DNA of 64,000 nucleotides from Asterella californica (taxonomy: Eukaryota; Streptophyta; Marchantiopsida; Marchantiales; Aytoniaceae): positions 6,014,001 to 6,078,000 of the forward strand of contig JAYKYS010000009.1 in NCBI GenBank assembly GCA_036924285.1, given 5' to 3'. This document shows positions 11,622-20,223 of the stretch, in pieces. The translations under genes and the position numbers were made by a program. Every line of letters begins with the position of its first letter. Within the stretch, counting starts at the first letter, position 1. The notes below the pieces were generated by a model. The model saw only the letters and a program-made list of their open reading frames with translations, searched no databases and was not told the origin of the DNA.

Positions 11622-11972
11622 TCATGGAAAGAATAGATATACACCCGAGTTGGTCGAGTTGTTTATAAACACGTGTGCAGTCTTTTTGACCTCGAGAAGA
11701 TCAAAGTAGACGTCTGGTAGGACATTCTGCAAAACTGGAGGCAATTGTATTTCGATTGGATTGTACTGGGAACCATGCCACTCTTCATTCGCAATGACTC
11801 GAAACCAAAGGATAAAATGCTTGGGATCGAGTGGAGAAAGAGCAAATGGATGTAGTTTCCAAGATGGAAGTGGAGTCCATGCATCAAAACCTAAGAGGTG
11901 CATGATCGACCTTCGAGGTGTAGCAATCACTTGAAATGTTGAGGCGCAATTTGATGCCACAAGTTGAGACAC
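11622..11972 (-). CDS. Unidentified open frame in the duplicated unit (copy 2)
   Basis: Apparently identical to the frame at 7,683-8,033. It has no ATG at its start and lies directly downstream, on the same strand, of the gag-like frames at 12,071-13,021. The likeliest reading is a piece of the polyprotein or spacer of that gypsy-type element. The lack of differences between copies reflects recent duplication and does not by itself show selection. Confidence 0.3.
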   Translation of the reverse strand: MSQLVASNCASTFQVIATPRRSIMHLLGFDAWTPLPSWKLHPFALSPLDPKHFILWFRVIANEEWHGSQYNPIEIQLPPVLQNVLPDVYFDLLEVKKTAHVFINNSTNSGVYLFFP

Positions 11973-12070
11973 ATGTTGTTGAATAAGGTGGGGACCCTAG
12001 GTATAAAAGTAGCGGCAGTGTCTTTAGTAAAATCATCCTCTTTGCGTAATTTCCTGATCGGAGAAATATA

Positions 12071-13021
12071 TCAAAGATCCAATGTGGATTTATGATGAGA
12101 GCTCGTTGCCGTATTTTGATATTCGTCTATGATCAAGTCATCATGCGCTCCAAACGGAAGACTAACATCCAAGATGTGTTGAATGGTCTCGTTCATCTTG
12201 AGAGATGTGACGATCGGATGTGAAGGTCCAGGTGGTGGTAGATCTTGATCATCCTTTTGGGTTGAAGGAGGACCTTGCTTCGCTTGCTCAGCTTGCTCCT
12301 TGCAATATCTGTTCAAGTTGATTGCTAGCTGACCCAACTATGGCAGGGGTTGGTACTGAAGCGATCGCTTGTGTTGGTATTGTCTGTGTTTTTGGTGCAT
12401 GTTGTAGTATAGCAGATAGTTGTACGGGGAAGTACTGATGTATGGATGGTATTGATGGAGCACCATTTGGTAAATAGAATGAGGATGTGTGGGTATGAGT
12501 TGATATGGGCGTAAGAGTTCTAGCGTCATAAGATATGATACTCTGATTGATGCCCAACCCTCTATCTTATCATATGTCTCCATCAAAATCTTCCACCGGC
12601 TCATGGTTATCCATTCAAATGTCTCTATCGGTAATGCTCTAGTAAAATACTTCAACAATGTTGTCTCATCCATTCGAGACTGCACTTGCTTCACGTAGAA
12701 ACGGAATCTATGAATATTTTATTTCACAGGTTCATCCAGATCTTTGAAAACTCGATCAATAGAATTCTGAATCTCTTTTTGAGAGAAATTGCTACCGTCC
12801 TTCTTTAGTTAATCGGTTCCAACGGTCTCAGACTGTGAGATCCAGCTCATAGTACCATGATTCGGCTCTCCTAGAAAACAGACTGATATGCTGACTACTT
12901 TTTTCCTTTCATCTACAATTCTCAAAATGGTACAGATGGACCTGAATTTGTTGATAAATGTTGTAAAGTCACCGGTCTCATCGAAATTAATCGAAGATAT
13001 TGATAATCCTTGTGTGGTCAT
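12071..13021 (-). pseudogene. Decayed Ty3/gypsy gag (Tat/Athila-like element)
   Basis: Three successive minus-strand open pieces (13,021-12,809, 12,694-12,338, 12,337-12,071) form a gag-like protein broken by stops and frame changes. Features are a helical start (FDETGDFTTFINKFRSIC), a Retrotrans_gag-like middle (TTLLKYFTRALPIETFEW) and a P/Q-rich tail followed by a charged stretch (QDLPPPGPSHP). The tRNA-Asp-type primer site at 13,531, upstream on the same strand, supports a Tat/Athila-type gypsy element. No protease or reverse transcriptase follows. The gag identification rests on pattern and context, not a catalytic motif. Confidence 0.5.
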
Positions 13022-13530
13022 GAAATGACCTTGTGTGATCGGTCTTGGTACTGTCGTTCAAGAAGTCCTTGCAATATTGGTTTGAGTTGTAGCCACGTTA
13101 GTATTGGTATGCTTGATGTTCCAGCCTTACTAACGTGAGTCGTGCTTTGACTTGGAGAAATGATACCCCTGGAAGAAGAACGAACGACCGCGTTTAGAAC
13201 GTTAGAGTAAACTTTCTCAGAACGAGTTGTACGAATAGGAGCTATGGATTACGAGATATTAGTGGGAGAAGAAGAAATATCTCGTATACAAGAGTGCCCC
13301 GATTTTTTACCTCGTCTTATTCACCCTACTACCATAAGACGTAAGACTCTTATCCTTGATTTGGGAGGAGTGTGGGGAGGAGGAGGAGGAACGAGGAGGA
13401 GTTGATACCAGCTCGTGAAAAAAGTTACGTAGTGGAGACCCGAAGTCATCTATATGGTATGTGTCTCTACATGCAATAAACGCTTTTCTAAAGATTTGTG
13501 TAGATAAATTGTGCCGACTCCACAGTTTGA

Positions 13531-13549
13531 GTCGGCAACGGCACCAAAA
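13531..13549 (-). other. Primer-binding site, tRNA-Asp type
   Basis: On the minus strand the sequence reads TTTTGGTGCCGTTGCCGAC, close to the plant Tat/Athila site TGGCGCCGTTGCCGGGGA. It is preceded (minus sense) by ...CTAACA, a good LTR end, so the LTR edge is at 13,550 (plus sense TGTTAGAGTG). The gag relic lies downstream in the same orientation. Confidence 0.6.
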
Positions 13550-15120
13550 TGTTAGAGTGAGATATTTGCTTAGCCTGTTTGTTTCATAGCTCCTAACCCA
13601 TGGGAAAGCCAAGTACATTAAGAAGTCAGAGATCAAATGAGAAGTGTCACAAGCTCGAATAGTGACTAATGTAGATTAAAATAGACTTTGTGATTAATCT
13701 AGGATGGTCTGATACATATGAAATTCACTCTCAAATGATCCCATCCATATGACAAATGTTACCCCAATAACTCAAATGAGAGCTGGACCACTGATGTCTT
13801 ATTGCATCTCCTCATAGGAGGGATAGTTTTATATAAGGAGATGAAGGTCTGATCGATGGATAAGGTCTTTTCTATTACAAAAGTCTAAGTGAGGCGTGAT
13901 CTCTCCTAACGTGAGCTAGAATATAAAAAATATAAGATCGATCCTAAACACAAGAGACCAACATGCTTAAATACCTTACGAAGAGAGAGAATGTCTCGCT
14001 CCAAACAGAGTGCTCGAGGCACAAGAGGTCCAAACTTTACCTAATAGCCATAACTCCAATAGGAAGATAAGAGACAAATTGCCAGTAAACCTAAATTTAT
14101 ATGCTGAATTTGTCTACTAGGGTAACTTCTCGACCGTCAATTTCAAGTAATGATTTATTCTGTACACGAATTTACTCCAAGGTCGACTGACAGTGTCATT
14201 TGAATGGTGCATCTATCCTGTCATCTAGTGGATGTCAATGATAGCACCCTCGATCTTCCATCATCATGAAGACTTCTTCAGCGATCCAATTGGACGGCCT
14301 CATCTTTCACTGTCAAGAGAGGGATCCTCCTGTATGTAGATGACGTGATAGATATTTTTGGAGTCCATTTACTTCAATCGGTTTTACGTATTCTTGTCGA
14401 ACGGCAACTCTAGATTCTGTAATTGATAAGCGAGCATTTCTTCTCGTAAGGTTCGTATCCTCTCTTAAGGAGGATCTCTTTTATATCCAAAATTCTAGAT
14501 CTTTGACCAACAGTCCAAGATCTGTTGATCTTGGTAAAAGAATCTCTTAGTCCAAGATTTCTAAATCTTGACAAAGAATCTTTTTATCCAAGATTTTCTA
14601 AATCTTAGCAAGGAATCTTTTTATCTTGGATTCTTGAATCTTGGTTGCTTGTCCAAGATTTCTAAATCATGACAAAAAATCTTTTTGTCTAATATTTCTG
14701 ATTTTTGACAAAGAATCTTTCTTTTATCGCGATGAGAGTCTCTCTTGAGGAGGACGGACCTCCTGAATGTGACTGATTTTGAAATCGATCGAAAGAAAAG
14801 CATACTGCTGCCAACGATCAGAACTCAAATTTGATCTCTTGCATCCACTAAATCAAACCAGACACTACAATATGTGCACATAGGTCTTTCATGACTCAAT
14901 AAGCTTTATTCCAGTATCAATTTTACCACCAAAATCTTCAGTGATCAAAAACCTCTCCTCTCACTCCTCTGCCCCTCTCCTCTGCTCTCAATTCCGTTTT
15001 CTGTTCATCACATTCACCTCCAAACAGTCTAGTAGATAAAATTTAAGCTCCCTAACTCTTATCCTTTTTTCTGCAGCAACCTCCCAATTGAAATCTCTCA
15101 GAAAATCGATCCTCTCAGTC
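13550..15120. other. Probable LTR of the Tat/Athila-like relic, with internal repeats
   Basis: Starts with TG next to the primer site, so at least its first part is the 5' LTR of the minus-strand element. The outer end is not found. No gene is seen. 14,480-14,720 contains the short palindromic repeats listed separately. Confidence 0.4.
14480..14730. repeat. Tandem AAGATTTCTAAATCTT-type palindromic repeats
   Basis: About five imperfect copies of CCAAGATTTCTAAATCTTG followed by ACAAAGAATCTTTTT or a variant. The core AAGATTTCTAAATCTT is nearly self-complementary and could form hairpins. Related copies occur at 16,150-16,460, which suggests both lie in the same repeat family. Confidence 0.7.
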
Positions 15121-15545
15121 CCTGGCTTCTCCTGCGCGTCCCGACGGCTTCCTCTTGGACAAAAAGTAGAATAACCTCCTTCACGTGACGTCGACTGTTT
15201 TCTTCAAACCCTAATACCCCTGCTAAGCTAGGGCCCTTATAAGTAGACGTACTTATCAAGTAAGCAGACCCCCTGTCAAGCTGAGCCCTTGATTAATAAA
15301 AGCTTCTCATGCTCTTGATGTCATCTTGATATCACCTTGATTATACCACACGCCATCCAATGTAAACCGAAGTCCCTACACTTATGAGACCACCCCATAA
15401 GACTTACAGCCCTCCCATATGCGCACCAGGTATCTCCCATGGTATAATCAAGGTGGCACGCGGAGGCTTACGTCAAGAAGCCACGATTAAGAGAGATACT
15501 GGTCTCCCGCCCTTAGATATGCAAGATGTGGTTGCATATCCAACA
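15120..15545. repeat. Dispersed repeat, copy 1 (LTR-like)
   Basis: Shares a diverged but collinear series of blocks with 60,760-61,075: TAA(T/C)ACCCC-x-GCTAAGCTA, CTTGATGTCATCT-GAT-TCAC, a T-rich ATTATA, GATATGCA(A/G)GA and a final GCATAT/GCTATGCA. It also contains AATAAAAGC, a possible poly(A) signal. It is probably part of an LTR or non-autonomous element; no termini were found. Confidence 0.55.
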
Positions 15546-16149
15546 TAGACTCCCTTCCAGGAGGTCAACATGTTGGAATAAGAAACACATGTCAGGGAGA
15601 ATTGATCCTGAGATCACTTTCCTCCTAGGTGGACGCTCTATCATTGGGATGGTCTCTGTTTCCATCCAAAAGAGAAATACAGTTGGTACAGAATTCCTAA
15701 AGAAAATTTTCTGTACAATCTTTACTAGCTTTTCCTACACTAACTTCTCTTTACAACTCTGTTTTTAGTGAATGAGGAGTCAAAAGTATAGTACTGACGA
15801 ACACCTATGCACTCACGCTGTCAGATCATGAATTCGAGTCATGAGCCAGAATCAACAGATTTCTCTCTTTCATACTTTTCATAATTTAAGACTTGTACTA
15901 ACTATTACCTAGAACGTTTTTTCTCGAAATCAAAAATATGAAGTCGCTCCTCTCGATGAGCTCCGCATTTTGGAACTTTTTGCTCCCTTCAAAGTGATAT
16001 TTCAACCCAAGCTATGAGGTAGCTTGTCAAGCATAGCCCCAGCTTAGCTCTTGTCCAGCTTGATAAGCTAAGGCACAACTTCTTGAACAAATCCCAGTTG
16101 GGTGTCTTCAGAAGTTCCGTTTCATCATGTGGGATGTCACGCACTACGA

Positions 16150-16460
16150 CACCGTCTAGGATTTCTAAATCTTGTTCCTTTTGTCTACAATTTTTGAATC
16201 CTGATGAAGGAATCTTTGTAGTCCGTGTTTTTGTAAGTCTTTGGTGGATTCTAGCCAATGGACCAAGATTTCTTAACACTTGATCATAGTGTTTTTCCGT
16301 CTAGAAAGTAAGGAGGAGTTCACAAAAAGACAAAGGTCTTCAACACTGCGTTCATCTCCGTTTTGTCCAAGATTTATAAATCTAGATAAGGAATCTTTCT
16401 ATCTAGGATTCTTAAATCTTGGCCGTTTATCTATGATTTCTAAGTCCTAGTGAAGGAATC
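16150..16460. repeat. Second array of AAGATTT-type short repeats
   Basis: Imperfect copies of AGGATTTCTAAATCTTG and AAGGAATCTTT, related to the array at 14,480-14,730. The surrounding 15,545-17,100 has no recognisable gene. The 16,010-16,080 stretch carries AGCTTAGCTC/AAGCTAAGG pieces like those of the dispersed repeat at 15,120. Confidence 0.55.
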
Positions 16461-17149
16461 TTGTTTGGTGGAACATCGTCCATATGATTTTCTGATTTAT
16501 TTTAATAATTTTCTTAAGGATCAATTTGGTTAGAGAGTTACAACGAGATCTTGATCCTAATGACAAGGCTGAAGCTTGGACGAAAGGAGGAATAAAAGAG
16601 CTCGTGAACCCTACTTTACATATAGTCACAAGAGACTAGAGACTAGGACTCAAAACTAGAGAAAAGGTTTGTGGCCTAGAGAATATTGGTGAGTATGAAT
16701 TTATTGGAAGTTAATAGTTTTTGGAAGGAGTTAAAGTTTCAAAATCATTTTTAGTATTTTTGAGTGAGAAATCAAGACATCAAGAAAAAAGTTAGGTTAT
16801 TCTGGGAAAGTTATGCTTAGAACTCAATTCTTGAAACACTGCTGGAGGAGCAAGACAGTTGTCACTTTCAAAACCCTCCGCGAACTATGTCAACAAACAA
16901 CATTTGCGAACTATGTCAACAAACGTCATATAATGTTTATGAGTTTTTGATTTTCTCATTAGTGTGAGAATAAAGTTTGGATTCATGTTTCGTAATTGAA
17001 TTGGAAGCGATTAATTCTAAATTTAAAATTTTTATTTGTTTTTTATTTTTATTTTCAAACATACATTAAAAATTATAATCTTGCCAGTTGTTTTCATTGA
17101 TCTTTTGCATTTCGTCTTTATCATCGATAACAAAAACGCTGCCAAAACA

Positions 17150-17395
17150 TTTCCAATCTGAAGAAAAAACAATCTCATCTGTGTTCCAAGTCCTAAGATA
17201 ACAAGACCCACAAAAGACTAATCAATTATCCTAAATCTGAGGCCAAGACAGTCTCATTTGTGTTCTAAATCTTCAGATAACGAGACCCACAAAAGATTAA
17301 TACAATTGTCCTAAATCAGAAACCGAGACAGTCTCATCTCTGTTTTAAATCTTCAGATAACAAGACCCACAAAAGATTAATTAATTATCAAACTT
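17150..17395. repeat. Three tandem ~79-bp repeats
   Basis: Three units, each with a CTCAT-(C/T)T(G/C)TGTT-like start, (T/C)AGATAAC(A/G)AGACCCAC and AAAAGA(C/T)TAAT. The CTCAT motif falls at 17,174, 17,253 and 17,333. Units are roughly 85-90% alike. No coding content. Confidence 0.8.
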
Positions 17396-18415
17396 CAGAC
17401 TGATTATAGAAAAGTTTAACTCACCCGATCTGATGAAAAATATATACAGATCTTCAGGAAGGTTAACGTTCTATCTCTAATTCATAAGAGACAGAAAATT
17501 CTATTCCGAAATCTACGGTCGAATGTTTCACATGACTGCGAGACGACTAGACCCCATTCTCACTAGTTTGTGCGAAACGCAGTTTTGTAGCCGTTCGACA
17601 CTTTTCGTCGCGTTTGGCTTATTTAGATGAAGGAGCCGACTTGAAATATTTGATTCTTTTAGTAGATTCTTGCTCGTAGATTTACATAGTATAGCGACTC
17701 AGTCTTCCTACGAAGGACCAATATACTACTAGATCTACAGTTCTTGTCCACTGCCGCTCAATTGGGTCCTATTGCCGGTTTTGACTGTTCTATACTGACA
17801 CGTTGTGATCAACAACAAGCTCCACCAGGTTGTTGCGTGGCTTCTCTGGGCGACATCGAATCCCCCCACTCTCGGCTTTATAAGAAAACACACTCAGAAA
17901 GAGAGCGGGAGCGAAGTTCACATAACGTGTTCGTCGGTATGAGTTTCGGCGCTGGAGGCTCTATCTCGTGCTGACTTCGACCACGTCCAGTCAGTCCCTA
18001 CAATCCGAATAGGCAAGTATGTTCCCCCCTATCACTTCTCTTATAGACAGCTGGTACTGAAAGCTGGCAACATACAAAGCGGAAAACAGATGAAGCAGAA
18101 GAGAATTGTCCACTACCTTCACAAGAACGAAGTCGAACCGTTCCATGATCTTTCTCGCTTGGGCTACATTGAAATACGTCGAAATGTACGTCCATGCTCT
18201 CTGGGACGTTGACCATATCCTGGAGCTTGGTTTCCTTGTGAATCAAACATCGGTGACACTGAAAACAACGGAAGGATGTCTGCGATGGAACTGTTATCCG
18301 TATTCAGAAGCAATCTGCACGAAATACAGATGCACCGCCTCTTCCTCATAGCCACTAGAGTGACAGAATATCAGTAAGTTGATCATGCGCGCTGCGACGA
18401 TGAGGCCGAGAACAC

Positions 18416-18498
18416 CTGTAAACACGGACAGTAGATGCAGGGAGGACCCTCTCATGTACATAGTTAGAAAAGCTTTCAGATCAATAAATATGTCTCAC
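18416..18498 (-). other. Putative 83-bp intron downstream of the phosphatase stop
   Basis: Minus strand: CCCAG followed by GTGAGA, an internal TCTAACTATG that fits a plant branch site, and TTTACAG at the end. Size and signals are typical of a short plant intron. All frames across it soon meet stops, apart from a 65-codon frame starting with MRFVHVNG that crosses the junction and contains one hydrophobic segment (LGLIVAARMINLLIF). It is either a 3'-UTR intron of the phosphatase gene or belongs to an unidentified small gene. Confidence 0.4.
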
Positions 18499-18620
18499 CT
18501 GGGAACAACAAATACTGCAGCTCTGGACCAGAAAACCTTTTGTTTCTGCCGTTAACGTGAACAAATCGCATCTCTCCGTCACGCGGCTATACACCAGAAA
18601 TGGCGACGGGGAGTTTGGGG

Positions 18621-18845
18621 CTGTGTATATACAAGTTAGCACTACAGTGCAACCGATTACAGGAGCTAAATATGGTGTTCCTGCGTACATCCCTAAATTA
18701 TGAACGAATGAATTGCAAACATATTAACAGAAATCCTACTGAAATTCTTCCACACCACGCCTGTGAGGACGAGCTTATCAGAGAAGGATAATGCTCAACA
18801 ACTCCCGCAGGAACTGCACGCACGGGAATTTAGCTACTCACATAC
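18621..18845 (-). other. Putative 225-bp intron downstream of the phosphatase stop
   Basis: Minus strand: AAA followed by GTATGTGAG, and an end with GCTAACTTG about 20 bases before TATATACACAG. With the intron at 18,416-18,498 it would define a 122-nt exon (18,620-18,499). The upstream exon would include the stop codon at 19,039, so the stop would lie more than 55 nt before an exon junction. Confidence 0.4.
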
Positions 18846-19038
18846 TTTACGACGTAGTGTACGGATAAACCTACGGGCACAAAAAGAACCACTGTGGCTG
18901 GAGGATGAATGAAACTAATAACGGTGCTCCCAGGCAGATACAGACGAAAGTTTCTGGACTGGAGCTCACTTGCTTGCGATTGTTTTGACAGGTCAAACCG
19001 ACCTCCGAATCGTGCAATCCTCAATGTGAGATGCAATA

Positions 19039-20027
19039 CTAATAGCTGCAGCTCGGTTGTTGTTGGTAGTCGACTCGAGCAAGCATTTCTAAATCCGGCA
19101 GAAGGTCCGCGAGCTGCCTGTCTCTCATATCATCAATGAATGTGCTGATGGGAATAGCATTGGCAGGTTGCAAGATGTATGAATGAGGACTGTTATCAAT
19201 GATAATAACCTTTGACAGGTCTCTCCCGAGCGTCGATAGATCCTTCACCAAGCCTCCGTCAATTGACCGGCAGGACTCTCTGTATCGGCGATAGCGGATT
19301 AGGTTCTGAGGGTCAAGAATATCCAGCAAGGGATCCGCATACTTGCGAAGACTAGCAGTGAAAACTACCACCTCGAACATTCTCGATACAGTTTGCAAGA
19401 ACCGATCGACCCCGGGCCTCTTGATCACGTACACGTTACACAACTTGTTCTCCACTTCGACCTGAATGTTGAAGTCATAATGGGGCACAGGTCTGAATGA
19501 CGAGTGCACCAGTGTCTCATCGAGGTCCAACACAAGAGTTTTCTTCCCATGATCCTCGCGGTTCAAAGGAGGCAGACACGCATAATTCTCCGGAGCCTCG
19601 CTTTGACACTGGCATGGTCCAGGATACACACTCTCTGGCTTTTCGGAATTCGCCAGCGCACTCTGCTGATCAGATTCACCGCCTTTGTTCACTTGATAGT
19701 ACTGCATGATTACTCGCCATGCATATCTTGGGGTCGAGATGCCCGACAAGACCCAGAATTCGTGGAGGTCGCAGTACACTCAGACACTTTGTAGTTGCAC
19801 CCGCTCAGAAGCCTCTTTGAATTCGAAGCCGTGATGCTAGACGTGGCACTAGACGCGCTGTTGAGCTCTCCTTCCTGTCCGGCGGTTGAAGGCTCCTCTC
19901 CACAATAATTCGTGAGGGTGCATATGAAGGGAATGCCAAAGCAAACTCTATCGCTACTCACAAGCCCCTCAAGTCTTGCTCGAATAACAGAGCTCTCTCC
20001 TCCGTTCTCTGACAGAAGCAGAACCAT
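19039..20027 (-). CDS. SCP/FCP1-like CTD small phosphatase (HAD family), two exons
   Basis: Protein serine phosphatase of the SCP/NIF (FCP1 homology) family, which dephosphorylates RNA polymerase II CTD or other phosphoproteins. Proposed exons are 20,027-19,962 (22 codons, ending before GTGAGT) and 19,701-19,039 (after ATGCAG), phase 0, giving 242 residues. The signature DLDETLVHSS begins near residue 81, with the two catalytic Asp. It is followed by the KRPGVD block, FEVVVFTAS (motif II Thr/Ser), the Y-A-DP-LD block, KDLS-LGRDL and IIIDNSP (motif III), ending DDLADLLP-like. All catalytic motifs are kept. The N-terminal 80 residues are low-complexity. The second exon is certain; the first exon and acceptor are a hand model (an alternative acceptor lies 36 bases downstream). 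A CT tract lies upstream and spliced-looking sequence downstream. Confidence 0.8.
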
Positions 20028-20166
20028 AGCTCAGAGTCGTCGCCCCTCAAAGCACAAAACCTACCATTTCGCAATTATCAACAGTGAGAGCGAGTCATTT
20101 ACCGCAATAGGGGAGAATTCTCTCTCCTCTACAGCTGCAAAATCCACCCACCTGTCATCCGGTGGG

Positions 20167-20168
<2 letters not shown>

Positions 20169-20221
<53 letters not shown>
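20169..20221. repeat. (GA)26 microsatellite
   Basis: An uninterrupted run of GA dinucleotides, about 52 bp. On the strand of the phosphatase gene it is (CT)26, about 140 bp upstream of the proposed start codon, a usual place for CT tracts in plant 5' UTRs and core promoters. Confidence 0.97.

Positions 20222-20223
<2 letters not shown>

Larger units (their letters stand above)
9522..12275. repeat. Second copy of the ~2.8-kb duplicated unit
   Basis: Direct repeat of 5,509-8,336, with an offset of 4,013 bp at its start and 3,939 bp at its end because of a ~74-bp deletion near 10,430. It has the same internal structure: a leading AACGGAC-rich part, three ~157-bp tandem repeats and the 906-bp tail with the 116-codon frame. 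Unlike copy 1 it continues without a break into the gag relic at 12,275-13,020. Confidence 0.85.

Noticed and set aside
15780..15860. tRNA or SINE-like sequence (AATTCGAGTCATGAG)
   Set aside because: Only a poor B-box resemblance and no A box at the right distance.
19702..19961. Longer unspliced N-terminus of the phosphatase through both open frames
   Set aside because: The two frames are offset and the second opens right after a TGA, so continuous translation is impossible. An intron from the GTGAGT donor joins them in phase.
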